64,000 nt of DNA, taken from the NCBI GenBank assembly GCA_032622095.1, contig CP136064.1, forward strand, positions 180,456,011 to 180,520,010, in the 5' to 3' direction. Source of the DNA: Siphonodentalium dalli. Lineage: Eukaryota > Mollusca > Scaphopoda > Gadilida > Siphonodentaliidae. Position 1 is the first letter of the stretch. Each line of letters begins with the position of its first letter. Shown one piece after another: positions 20,988-32,898 of this stretch. Below the pieces are notes generated by a model, which saw only the letters and a program-made list of their open reading frames with translations, made no database searches and was not told where the DNA came from. The position numbers and the translations under genes were made by a program.

Positions 20988-21433
20988 ACTCAGTTAACTC
21001 CCACACTCAGTTGAGTTATCTCCCACACTCAGTTAACTGACACACTGAGTTAACTCGCACACTGAGTTGAGTTAACTTCCACACTGAGTTAACTCCCAAA
21101 CTGAGTTGAGTTAACTCATACACTGAGTTGAGTTAACTCCCACACTGAGTTATCTCCCACACCGAGTTAACTCCCACACTGAGTTATCTCCCACACTGAG
21201 TTAACTCCCACACTGAGTTATCTCCCACACTGAGTTAACTTCCACACTGAGTTAACTCCCAAACTGAGTTGAGTTAACTCATACACTGAGTTGAGTTAAC
21301 TCCCACACTGAGTTATCTCCCACACCGAATTAACTCCCACACTGAGTTATCTCCCACACTGAGTTAACTCCCACTTTGAGTTATCTCCCACACTGAGTTA
21401 ACTCCCACACTGAGTTGAGTTAACTACCACACT
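20988..21433. repeat. 17-bp minisatellite, CACACTGAGTTAACTCC
   Basis: About 450 bp of the 17-mer CACACTGAGTTAACTCC. Variants are GTTATC for GTTAAC, and a longer 22-base form with an added GAGTT. A block of roughly 130-190 bases is itself repeated (21070-21190 against 21237-21370). Confidence 0.9.
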
Positions 21434-21596
21434 GAGGACAGAGAAACAATCTCAAACTTATTACTGTTTTATGTATTTTACAATCGGTCAAAAGCTCTTC
21501 AGAGCTTGTGTTTGTAAAATGTTTTAAATAAAATTGATCTTATCTTAGTTTTGTTGAAAAACTGAAACCTACTGGTAATCGAAACTACAGATATGG

Positions 21597-21999
21597 AACA
21601 AGAGCATCGCTAGGGCATGGCAAAATATGCTTGTGGAAATTTCTCGGGTGAAAATTGGCGGGCAGAACACAAAATTGAACTTGACCTGTATTTTGGGCTA
21701 GTAAACTCACATACCAAATTTCATTCCATTCAATTCAGACTTACTAAAGTTATCATCAGGAAACGAAAAATAAGTGCAAATTCCAACAAAAGGGCTGTAT
21801 CTCTGGTGAAAATTGGCAGGCAGAAACTAAATTCAAACCTGATCTGTATTTTGTGATAGTAAAGCCACATACCAAATTTCAGTCCATTCAGTTCAGACTT
21901 ACTAAAGTTATCATCCGGAAATGAAAAAAGCTAATGGACTGACGGACAGATGGATGGACCAATAACATAATACGTCGTTTTTTTCAAAACGGGCATATA
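21597..21999. repeat. Family M repeat, copy M1
   Basis: Begins ACAAGAGCATCGCTAGGGC and ends AAAACGGGCATATAATG. The interior has two copies of a module with ACATACCAAATTTCA and AAAGTTATCATC, ending in a GGACNGACGGA-like tract. The same plan occurs at 24320-24829 and in diverged form at 49905-50515. Confidence 0.7.
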
Positions 22000-23657
22000 A
22001 TGAAAGTGTCAATGACACTGTAGCTCAACTTGGAAAGGGAATAATTTAATGTATTACAGTAAAAGGAGCGATTAGGAATGTGGAAAGTTGAATGTCTAAT
22101 ACTAGTTTATAGACATGAAGAGAAAAGTAAAATCCAAGATGGCTGCTGACGGCCATGTCTTCGGCCGAATGACCCCAAAATGATTGTATCCCATCCACAT
22201 GTCATCGTTAACATCCATGACTAATTTTATGACGATCAGACTAAAGGTACGACCTGTAGCCCATGCTAAAGAATTTAGTCATACAAAGAGTAAAATCCAA
22301 GATGGCTGCTGGCGGCCATGTTTTTTGGACAAATGACCCCAAAATGACTCGTTCCCATCTACATGTCATTGTTAACATACAGGACAAATTTTATGATGAT
22401 CAGACTAAAAGTACGACCTGTAGCCCGTGCTAAATGATTTAGTCATACAAAGAGTAAAATCCAAGATGGCTGCTGGCGGCCATGTTTTTTGGCCGAATGA
22501 CCTCAAAATGACTCGTTCCAATCTACATGTCATTGCTAACATCCATGACAAATTTTATGATGATCAGACTAAAGGTACGACCTGCAGCCTGTGCTGATGG
22601 ATTGAATTTTGAAATCAAAGATGGCCACTGGCGGCCATGTTTTTTGGACGAATGACCCCAAAATGATTCGTTCCCATCTACATGTCATTGTTAACATCCA
22701 GGACAAATTTTATGATGATCAGACTAAAAGTACGACCTGTAGCCCGTGCTAAATGATTTAGTCATACAAAGAGTAAAATCCAAGATGGCTGCTGGCGGCC
22801 ATGTTTTTTGGCCGAATGACCTCAAAATGACTCGTTCCAATCTACATGTCATTGCTAACATCCATGACAAATTTTATGATGAACAGACTAAAGGTACGAC
22901 CTGTAGCCCGTGCTAAAGGATTTAGTCATACAAAGAGTAAAATCCAAGATGTCTGGTGGCGGCCATGTTATTTGGCCGAATGACCCCAAAATTACTCGTT
23001 CCCATCTACATGTCAATATTAACTTCCATGACAAATTTAATGATGATCAGACGAACAGTACGACCTGTGGCCTGTGCTAATGGATTAAATTTTGAAATCA
23101 AAGATGGCTGCTGGTGGCCATGTTTTTTGTCCGAATGACCCCAAAATGACTCGTTCCCATCTACATTCTAATTTCAACAGCCATTACAAATTTCATGATG
23201 ATCAGACTAAAGGTACGACCTGTAGCCCGTGCTAAAGGATTTAGTCATACAAAGAGTAAAATCCAAGATGGCTGCCGGCGGCCATGTTTTTTGGCCAAAT
23301 GACCCCAAAATTACTCGTTCCCATCTACATGTCAATATTAACATCCATGACAAATTTCATGACAATAAGACGAACGGTACGGCCTGTAACCCGTGCTAAT
23401 GGATTGATTTTGAAATCCAAGATGGCCACTGGCGGCCATGTTTTTTTTCCGAATGACCCCAAAATGACTCGTTCCCATCTACATGTCAATGTCAACATCC
23501 ATGACAAATTTCATAATAATCGGACCAAAGGTACGAACTGTAGCCCGTGCTAAAGGAAATTGTTGACGCATCACGCACACACACACGCACACACGGACGA
23601 CGGATACCAAGCCATGGCAATAGCTCAAACTTTACAAAGTAAAGTTGAGCTAAAAAG
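22000..23657 (+). repeat. Family K module array, copy K3
   Basis: Starts GAAAGTGTCAATGACACTG with AGCTCAACTT just inside, and ends AAAGTTGAGCTAAAA, so the outer ends are inverted. Nine modules (CAAGATGGC-type starts near 22135, 22298, 22461, 22618, 22783, 22947, 23100, 23265, 23419). Two types: one entered by CATACAAAGAGTAAAATC, the other by GATTNAATTTTGAAATC. A ~320-bp block (22300-22620) is repeated almost unchanged at 22625-22945. The last hairpin is AGCTCAAACTTTAC / GTAAAGTTGAGCT. No gene. Confidence 0.85.
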
Positions 23658-24319
23658 GACAACTGATTTAAAGAACACAAATTGAATTATTGGTACCCTA
23701 TTTGTAATTCTTATCAGCAGACAAGTAGTTCATTATGCGAGATGTGTCCACTATTCATTGGTCGTATCCTTTGGAAAATAACTTATTTGTCACTTTCTGA
23801 ATATTCATGCCTCAAATTTATAATGGAATATTGTGGGTGAACCGGCTTTTGAATGTAAGTCCATTCACTACTGAGAGGGATTACAGTTCATTGTGTATTC
23901 ATTTCAAATTTAAAGTTCTCAATTGTTTCAGTGAAACCACTTTGAGTCTTCACTGCTTTAGGCACCGCTGGGAATTAATTTGATGAAGCATGACCAGGAA
24001 TGAATAATTAAATTGATATCATTCTTGTCATTTTTCAATTGCGTTTGATCAATTTCAACATTCCCGATAGAATCCAAATCCATTTGCGGGACGCAGGGGG
24101 TGTTATAGAACACAGCAGGTTTGAAATAAGTTTTGTTATTATGCAATTTCATGAAATCTAATATGGCTATTAACATCAGCAAAACAGATTTCATAATGGT
24201 TGCATCAGGTATATGCAGTATCTAGGGCATAAAACTGGAATATTTGACAAAATACTAGATACCATGGCCATTATAAACAACAAAGTTTAACTGCAAATTA
24301 TTAGGGACACCAACATTGA
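23658..24319. other. No recognised feature
   Basis: AT-rich sequence; a 78-codon minus-strand open stretch (23958-24194) has no recognisable motif. Confidence 0.45.
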
Positions 24320-24829
24320 ACAAGAGCACGCCGTCAGGGCGTGGCATAATATGCCCGTTTCTGGAGTAGAGTGGGGCAAGGTTTAATTCATTTGTTTGAA
24401 ACCTTTGACTTAAGACGAAATAATAACAAAAATAAAACACAATAAACTGGAAACTGCATATCAGGTAAAATCTAAGTCGAAAAAGGGGCATATTCGTACT
24501 TGATCTGTATTTTGGGGCGGTAAACTAATGTACCAAATTTGGTTCAGTTCACTTGATTCAATCTAAAGTTATCATCCGGAAATCTGCAAATCAGGTAAAA
24601 TCTAAGACGAAAAAGGGGCATAACTCAGTCAAAATCATGCGGACGAAACCCATATTCGAACTCGGTCTGTATTTTGGTGTGGTAAACTAACATACCAAAT
24701 TTGGTTCAGTTCACTCGATTCAATCTAAAGTTATCATCCGGAAACCAAAAGCGGACGGATGGACGACTGACAACGGACGGACGGACAACCCATTTACATA
24801 ATACAACTGTTTTTTCAAACGGGCATATC
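24320..24829. repeat. Family M repeat, copy M2
   Basis: ACAAGAGCACGCCGTCAGGG at the left, TTCAAACGGGCATATC at the right. Modules with AAAAAGGGGCATAACTC and ACCAAATTTGGTTCAGTTCA, then a GGACGGACGGAC tract. Same organisation as M1. Confidence 0.7.
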
Positions 24830-25054
24830 AAAATAGAAAGTTGACCCGCAGCCATGTTTTTTTTTATTCTAGGAAGTGCCGATTGATTTAAACTTGAGAA
24901 ACAGGATATGGGCTTGTGACCATGTTTTAAGAAGACTGCTATATATTTAGCTCTCATCTAGATTTGATAATATTCAAAAGCAATAATCAGACAGAAACTA
25001 AGGCTTGTAAGGGTGCAGAATGGTGGCTGATAACCAATTACACATTACAATCTT

Positions 25055-25931
25055 CAAGTCTGCAAATAGCGTGTCTGTCATTGGCAGAATGAGGTCCCCG
25101 GAGAGTTAATTTAGTGATGCTATCCTGCATGGCTGGCTACTATCACCAAATTCATCCTCTGGGTAAATCATTCTGCATACACCTCAACTGCGATGTGAGA
25201 CCTACGATAAGATTGAAGCTCCCCAGTTGAAGTTGGTGATGTTCACCCATTAGTCACCTCAATTATGCATTTTATCTTCTGCAAATTAGGGAAATTAGAA
25301 ACTTCCTAGAAGGTAAAAAAAAATAACTAAAATTAATGTTAATTTGAGACTATAGATACTTCCCAGAAGATGAGGCCTAAAGCAGAGTGAGATCTCCAGA
25401 GGGTGAATTTGGTGAAGTTTGCCTGATGTGCAGGATAGCATCACTAAATTCACCCTCTGGGGGACCTCATTCTGCAAATGACAAACAATTTGCTACACTA
25501 TAGATAATTCCCAGAAGATGAGGCTTAAGCAGAATGACATCCCCAGAGGGTGAATTCACCCTATTGGGGCCATGTCGTTAAAACAAGTAAAATATAAATT
25601 TAAAAATATATCAATTTAAAATGAGCGCACCACTTTAAAAAGTGCATCGATAAACAATATATATTTAATAAGAGAGTTCACTTTTCAGATACCTCCTCAC
25701 TTCTAATGGTCATAAATCACAAACTCCTGAACCGTTCTTAAAATTCCAAGGCCCATCGATTGAGTACAAGCTGTATTTTCGAATTATAATACAAAATTCT
25801 ATGATAAACTGTTCCAAAACATTGAAAACAGATGCTGAACACAAATATCACAGAGAGCACTGGCTAATGGGTACCCTGGTCCCTGTGCTCTGTGGACCTC
25901 ATTCTGCAAATGACAGACACACTATTTGCAG
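25055..25931 (-). mobile_element. Two family G copies in tandem, one interrupted
   Basis: 25055-25495 holds the two palindromes and spacer of family G with degenerate ends. 25498-25563 repeats the GATGAGGCTTAAGCAGAATG part. The rest of that second copy (GACCTCATTCTGCAAATG ... GCAGGCTTG) resumes at 25884-25931 after about 320 bases of foreign AT-rich sequence. Confidence 0.65.
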
Positions 25932-26390
25932 GCTTGACAAATCTTCATGTAAATATTGACATGTCATATGCTGTACATCATATGACGATGTGAGAATATT
26001 GGTGACAAAACTCCGGGATTTATATACAGAAAGTGGAGTCACCCTGAGGTCATTTCAATTTTGATCCCCAATGGAACCCCAGCAGATAAAATACAACAGT
26101 CTCATTGTTTTGAAAAGACTTTATTACGAACAAGTAAATAAATAATATGGACAGAATTACTATGCACATCCTCTGAAATGAAATGCAGGCATAAACCATA
26201 CAAAGAAAGTGTAGACGTAATAATTATTACGTAGTTTATTGGCTGGCACATCTTCTATGAACTGACGACAAATTTAATGGGAAAACTGTTTGAATTGAGA
26301 ACACATATCAAAGAAAAAACAGTGAGATAACGCAGGAAAAACTTTATATATTAAAAACGAATTTTTTTTTTAATCTTAGCACCAACTGTT

Positions 26391-28040
26391 CATTGTGATG
26401 TCTGTAAATGTAAAACTCCGATATATAAATACAGGGACTTCATTGTGATGTCTGTAAATGTAGAACTCTGATATATAATTACAGGGACTTCATTGTGATG
26501 TCTGTAAATGTAGAACTCTGATATATAATTACAGGGACTTCATTGTGATGTCTGTAAATGTAGAACTCTGATATATCATTACAGGGACTTCATTGTGGTG
26601 TATGTAAATGTAGAACTGTGATATATATAATTACAGGGACTTCATTGTGATGTCTGTAAATGTAGAACTCTGATATATAATTACAGGTTCATTGTGATGT
26701 CTGTAAATGTAGAACTCTGATATATAATTACAGGGACTTCATTGTGATGTCTGTAAATGTAGAACTCTGATATATAATTACAGGGACTTCATTGTGATGT
26801 CTGTAAATGTAGAACTCTGATATATAATTACAGGGACTTCATTGTGATGTCTGTAAATGTAAAACTCTGATATATAATTACAGGGACTTCATTGTGATGT
26901 CTGTAAATGTAAAACTCTGATATATAATTACAGGGACTTCATTGTGATGTCTGTAAATGTAAAACTCTGATATATAATTACAGGGACTTCATTGTGATGT
27001 CTGTAAATGTAGAACTCTGATATATAATTACAGGGACTTCATTGTGATGTCTGTAAATGTAAAACTCTGATATATAATTACAGGGACTTCATTGTGATGT
27101 CTGTAAATGTAGAACTCTGATATATAATTACAGGGACTTCATTGTGATGTCTGTAAATGTAAAACTCTGATATATAATTACAGGGACTTCATTGTGATGT
27201 CTGTAAATGTAAAACTCTGATATATAATTACAGGGACTTCATTGTGATGTCTGTAAATGTAGAACTCTGATATATAATTACAGGGACTTCATTGTGATGT
27301 CTGTAAATGTAAAACTCTGATATATAATTACAGGGACTTCATTGTGATGTCTGTAAATGTAAAACTCTGATATATAATTACAGGGACTTCATTGTGATGT
27401 CTGTAAATGTAAAACTCTGATATATAATTACAGGGACTTCATTGTGATGTCTGTAAATGTAAAACTCTGATATATAATTACAGGGACTTCATTGTGATGT
27501 CTGTAAATGTAGAACTCTGATATATAATTACAGGGACTTCATTGTGATGTCTGTAAATGTAAAACTCTGATATATAATTACAGGGACTTCATTGTGATGT
27601 CTGTAAATGTAGAACTCTGATATATAATTACAGGGACTTCATTGTGATGTCTGTAAATGTAAAACTCTGATATATAATTACAGGGACTTCATTGTGATGT
27701 CTGTAAATGTAAAACTCTGATATATAATTACAGGGACTTCATTGTGATGTCTGTAAATGTAGAACTCTGATATATAATTACAGGGACTTCATTGTGATGT
27801 CTGTAAATGTAAAACTCTGATATATAATTACAGGGACTTCATTGTGATGTCTGTAAATGTAGAACTCTGATATATAATTACAGGGACTTCATTGTGATGT
27901 CTGTAAATGTAAAACTCTGATATATAATTACAGGGACTTCATTGTGATGTCTGTAAATGTAAAACTCTGATATATAATTACAGGGACTTCATTGTGATGT
28001 CTGTAAATGTAGAACTCTGATATATAATTACAGGGACTAA
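26391..28040. repeat. 50-bp satellite, 33 units, with higher-order pattern
   Basis: The unit is CATTGTGATGTCTGTAAATG followed by TA(A/G)AACTCTGATATATAAT and TACAGGGACTT, 50 bases. It is repeated 33 times with very few changes; unit 5 is 52 bases and unit 6 lacks GAC. The only common variant is A or G after TGTA. From unit 13 (about 27001) the A/G order is GAGAA, GAAAA, GAGAA, GAGAA, G. A five-unit, 250-bp repeat was therefore amplified. Left-hand units (1-9) are more diverged. Confidence 0.95.
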
Positions 28041-28206
28041 GAGTCAGATTGACTCCTTCCTTCAATAAATGATGATGTAATTATATATAAGCATTTTTTC
28101 CAGCTAGGTCACATATTAGACTGTTTATACTATGAAATGTTAGACTGAATAGACAATTAGGCCCATATTTATATATGGGTAACCAACATCAAAACCAATA
28201 CCCATA

Positions 28207-28357
28207 CAGTAATGCCCTAAATAATCAACTCCTTAACCACAGCAGAATTATGGGTAATTTTTCAGGATTTAGTTGGAAATATGGCTTGTTGCCATTCATT
28301 GGAAAGCTCTCACTGAGGGCTTTCCGACCAATGGCAACAAGCCATGTTTCCAGTAAT
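28207..28357. mobile_element. Family T MITE, copy T3, right end lost
   Basis: CAGTAATGCCCTAAATAATC at the left with TA before it; the return arm stops after GCCATGTTTCC. Confidence 0.78.
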
Positions 28358-28366
28358 GTAAATGCA

Positions 28367-28468
28367 CAGTAATGCCCTAAATAATCGACTCCTTAACAAC
28401 AACAGAATTATGGATAATTTTTCAGGATTTATTCTGAAATAAGGAGTCGATTATTTAGGGCATTACTG
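28367..28468. mobile_element. Family T MITE, copy T4, internally deleted
   Basis: CAGTAATGCCC to GGGCATTACTG, but only 102 bp; the hairpin apex and most of the right arm are missing. Confidence 0.78.
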
Positions 28469-28502
28469 TAGTCCATACTAGTCACCTACATGTAGGTTAT
28501 AA

Positions 28503-28657
28503 CCAAGCCTGAGTTTAGTGTGCCTGTAATTTGCAGAATGAAGTCCCCAGAGGGTGAATTTAGTGATGCTATCCCGCATTTTTCTTTCTGACTAAATCCT
28601 GAAAAATTACACATAATTCTGCTGTGGTTAAGGAGTTGATTATTTAGGGCATTACTG
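28503..28657. mobile_element. Chimera: family G left half joined to family T right half
   Basis: CAAGCCTGAGTTTAGTG and the first palindrome arm of G run to about 28580 (GATGCTATCCCGCA). The sequence then continues as the return arm of T (CTGACTAAATCCTGAAAAAT) to GCATTACTG. Each element is cut near the apex of its hairpin. Confidence 0.75.
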
Positions 28658-28793
28658 TATGTGAAGCGACAAATCATGGTAACATTGTTGATGTTGAAAT
28701 ACTTGTAATTTTTAAGAAATACACATGATCCAAGTTGACGGTGCATGAAAGCATGGCTCTGGACAACCCTGGAGTGCCACCATCCCTGGCCAA

Positions 28794-28995
28794 TTAAACC
28801 TTTTATGATGGGAGATGCGTTGGTGCAGCAATAAAGACCCTGTACCAGTGCATTCTCTTATATATGCAAGTCTCCCATATGAATGCACTGCATGGTTTAC
28901 AAGATCAAGGTAAATATTGGTGACTCGAATATATAAGAGAATGCATTGGCACAGGATTTTCGCAAAATTTCAGGAAGCTCCAGTCATGAAAGGGA
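28794..28995 (-). mobile_element. Family A TTAA MITE, copy A4
   Basis: TTAAACCTTTTATGATGGGA at the left (TTAA 28794-28797), CAGTCATGAAAGGGATAC at the right with TTAA mutated. The palindromes are partly collapsed. Confidence 0.72.
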
Positions 28996-29900
28996 TACAC
29001 AGCCTGAATTAGTTATGTCAACACAACCTGCAGACAAGTGTTGATTTTGTTCTCAAGACAGCTGCCTACAGGCGGTTGTGGTTTTACTTCTTTCGAGGTC
29101 ATTTCAATGATGTCTATAACTAGTTCAATGTCAGAATTATTTTTAAGAGCATGTAAATACATCATCACAAGAAATTTATTTTACACATTGTAAATCCATT
29201 GTGATGGTGGTTCAGATACATATTTATCTTCTGGAACAATTAAGAACTGAAACTGTCATCAGATCCAATTCTTTTATGAAAATATTTGTATCAGTTTTGA
29301 ATTTAAAGTGTGCAAAATTCAAAACTGAGAGAAAAATAGTACTGCCCGAATTTAAATACAAATAATTTAGCATAAACATTTCAGAGTGACAGAAATTCCA
29401 GATTTTCTTTCCTTGGTCAAAAATTGCAATCATTATGTTTCTTCTGACAAAAAAATTTAAACAACACTTAAATGATACAATCTCAAATTTATCGAAAAAT
29501 ATAAGAAAAAACAAAACACGTATTTTCAGCGCTATATCGATGAATTTGTTTGGAAATCTACAGCGTAGGTATGTTTTGAGATACCTCTTACCAAATTATG
29601 TGTAATTAATTGTGGGGATCGAATGAGCCATGTCTGTTTAAATAGATGCTCCCATGTAACAGTTCAGAGGATGTTTCGATCCAGTTTGGAATGTGAGAGG
29701 ATTATTCGATCCAGGTTGGAATGTGATGATGACCATATGTAATGATATTGTTATCCATAAACATGATAACATATGGTTGCGTGTCTCTTGAGTGGGTCGA
29801 TAATTAAATATGCAAATGATTGTTGATGATCATCGGGATCTGGAAAGAGCTGTGTTCCATCTTTTTCCTGAAATATAGTAAAATTGAAAATATTTAGCTA
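28996..29900. other. AT-rich stretch without recognised genes
   Basis: A 96-codon minus-strand open stretch (29224-29514) is low-complexity in composition and shows no motif. No repeat family of this window is evident. Confidence 0.45.
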
Positions 29901-29904
29901 AAAG

Positions 29905-30660
29905 CGAAATCTTACATATTTTTCATGCCATAAAATTATAGTAAATGCAGGTAAATGGCTTTATTATTTCCAACTAGTTGACGGTTTTTAACTATGGTCT
30001 CACAATAACTGCTTGTACCGAATTTCAAAATGAAATTCTAGACAAATATTTACAAAATCCTTTTTGAAACGCCAGGAAATTTTGGAAAAATGTGCTTCTG
30101 GCCCTCAATCGACAGTCATCTTCAGCGCTGTGTGCATATACATTGACCTTATCTTTAAATCGACTGACAGGCAGGTTTGCAAAACAAAACTACAAGAAGT
30201 TGCAACCCGGATGCCTAATTGAAACATGGGCAGGACGGAACCCAAATATAAAACAAAGAAGGATAACTCTAGACTAGAACGGAAAATGCAAACAACATTG
30301 ATCATTGGGCACTCTTTTGAAAGTAATCATGATGGTGAACCTCCGCACCAAATTTCATTCAGATCCTATAACCCATGGCTGAGATATCTTTGCAGACAGA
30401 TAAAATGAACCATGATTTCCAGATAAACAAAGAAGGATAACTCTAGAATGGAAAATGCAAACATGATTGCAAATTTCCGTACAAAATCTTATTCAGATTC
30501 GATAACCCATGGCTAAGATGTCTTCCCAGATGCTGCAGATGGATACAAAAATCAAGATTTCCAGATAAACATTTTCCAGAAAATGCCAGACAGATGGACA
30601 ATGTCATTCAAGTATACCCCCCATTTTCTTTGAAAGATGGGGGTAAAAAAACAGCCAAGC
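29905..30660. repeat. Family N repeat, copy N1
   Basis: Begins near TTTTTCATGCCATAAAA, also at 40420. It contains GGATAACTCTAGAATGGA modules with ACCAAATTTCATTCAGATC, and ends near CCCCCATTTTCTTTGAAAG. The same modules recur at 58030-59110. Open frames of about 60 codons are incidental. Confidence 0.6.
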
Positions 30661-31315
30661 TTGATGATAATTTGCAGAATGCATAGTTTCAGCCAAAATG
30701 AGAGGTACATGCAGTACAAATTGGTTTCTGCTTGTCATACTGATGTATCTGAATACACCATAAAACTATTATTAGTATATTTTATATGACAGACAATTAG
30801 ATTGAATCTATGAGTGTATTATGTCATAGTTGGAACTAATTACAAATTATGGCCAAAAATGTGCTTTTTCCCAGATTCTGGATCCGACCCACTTTTTGAA
30901 ATTGCTTTTAATCACTATTATGTGGCATTGTCGCATTATATCACCGCTATATGTGAATTTATCAGCTAGCTAGAGGTCCTAGCCATGATTCCGGGCTTCC
31001 CATGGTAGCAAACAGTGGACTGGCTCATGATTCAATTCCGGGATGCGAATCCGGGTTATTCTCGATTGACAATCTGGGACTCGAGTCATCTAATGTCAAG
31101 GTACTAATAGTGTTGATTCTCTCTCTCTCTCTCTTTTCTGAATACTCTGGGCAGTACTGACTATCTGTTTCTTATTGACTCTGTCGCATTTGCCCGATCA
31201 TCCTGATGCCTTGTATGTTAAGGCGAATATCTCTAAATAAATGTCATTTTATCAGGTAGTTTGATAGAAAATTTGTTCGGATTTATGTTCATATCTGAAT
31301 GAACGTGAAATATAT

Positions 31316-31431
31316 GGTAATGCCTAAATAAACGACTCCTTAACCACAGCAGAATTATGGGTAACTTTTCAGGATTTAGTAGGAAATATGGCCTGTTAAG
31401 GTTAAGGAGTCAATTATTTAGGGCATTACTG
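31316..31431. mobile_element. Family T MITE, copy T6, apex deleted
   Basis: Reads GGTAATGCCTAAATAAACGA at the left and GGGCATTACTG at the right with TA after it; the middle is deleted asymmetrically. Confidence 0.75.
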
Positions 31432-32307
31432 TATGTGCCAGACATATTGGTTGAGGTCCTACACAGCCAACAATCCGGGCTTTCCATCGCATTGATTCAG
31501 TTCCGGTAGGTGAATCTGGGTTATTTCCAATTGATAATCTGAAACTCGGGTCATCTAATGTCAAGCCACTGATCAATGTTTATTAATTAGTTTGGCTCGT
31601 AATTAAGAGCTAAGAGATAAAGGGATTAAGGTGTCTGGGCCTCATATAAACACCTATCAATAAACAATGGATCCGGGTCCATTGTTCCACCTGTCCCTCG
31701 TCTCTCTCTCTTTCTATCTGTCTGTCTGTCTCCCCTCTTCTCTCTCTCTCTCTCTCGTTCTTCCATCAGCCCCTGATCGTTCAGAGTGCAGATGTACATA
31801 CAAATCGCCTTGGTTCAGTTCTGGGAAGCGAATCCAGGTTATTCTCGATTGATAATCTGGGACTCAGGTCATCTAATGTCATGATATACTTAGTTTTGAT
31901 TCATAACATATTGGGAGGGGGGGCTGCATGATCTCATTGCTCTACATGTATATCCCTTCTCTCTTGTGCCCTCTCTCTCTCTCTCTCTGATAGCTCTAGG
32001 TAGTTCTGACTATCTGTTTCTTATTGCCTCCGTCGCATTTGCTCCTTTATCTTGTTGCCTTGTATTTTAAGGTGGTTATCTCAAAATAATTGTCATTTTA
32101 TCGGGTAGTTTGTTACAAAATTTGTTTAGACTTATGTACATAACTGAATGAGAGTGAAACATGTGTGCAGGACATTATTGGATGAGGTCATATAGCCACG
32201 AATCTGGGCTTTCCATCTCGGGTCATCTAAGGTCAAGCCACTGAACAATGTTTATTAATTTAGTTTGTCTCTTAATTGAGAGCTAAAGGGATTAAGGTGA
32301 CTTGACC

Positions 32308-32898
32308 TTAAAGGGGTACTGTACGCCATTTTCATTAAATTTCCGGTGACAACAACGATCTAATATCGATAATATATAGAAACATAAGTAATTTGAGTCG
32401 AAGATGTATTCTGTAAACGCTCAGGTTAATAGGCTATCTTAAAATTTAATAATTTAAAAGTTAATAATTTGATATAAATTGAATTTATGACTGGAGCCAT
32501 AAAATGGCGTCAATTAAATTATGAATTACCGTAATCAAAAACAGTAATTGAGGGATACTGGATTGTTAAACCGATCGCACACACGATCGCTTAAAATATT
32601 ATGATGATACGGGGAGAACACTCAAGCCACTCACTGACTAGCGACGATACAATAACTAAAATGATTATATGGGACTAGTATGCATATAATATAACTTTTA
32701 TTTGATTCATTTGGTTGAAAACTTTACAAAAATTACTCGAGAACGACAATTTGTATTTTTGCATTCCGGTAAATTTGTCATTCGTAACATGACTTCGTAC
32801 TCAACAGACTTTCAAATAATGGAAAAATTGTTACCTTATTCTCCGACTCGGAGACTATAGAAACCAACAACAACATTTGGCGTACAGTACCCCTTTAA
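32308..32898. mobile_element. Family H TTAA element, with empty site next to it
   Basis: TTAAAGGGGTACTGTACGCC at the left (TTAA 32308-32311), GGCGTACAGTACCCCTTTAA at the right (32895-32898). The 591-bp interior has no coding. The host is a short tandem repeat: GATTAAGGTGACTTGACC, TTAA, GTAAGTAGGGA. The neighbouring repeat unit has the same text with one TTAA (32926-32929), i.e. an empty site. Partial ends of this family occur near 3981 and at 55143. Confidence 0.9.

Noticed and set aside
20988-21433. Telomere-like or origin-like repeat.
   Set aside because: The 17-bp unit has no telomeric motif and is an ordinary minisatellite.
22956-23553. Open frames of 60-111 codons in the K arrays (also 17171-18217, 35085-36476) with similar peptides.
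   Set aside because: They occur on both strands of the same module, lack proper starts, and vary with module type; they mirror the DNA repeat.
26391-28040. Possible CRISPR array (regular short repeats).
   Set aside because: Units are contiguous with no unique spacers, the context is eukaryotic, and no cas-like genes exist; it is a satellite.
29224-29514. 96-codon minus-strand frame as a membrane protein.
   Set aside because: Hydrophobic look is due to A/T-rich codons; no start context or motif.
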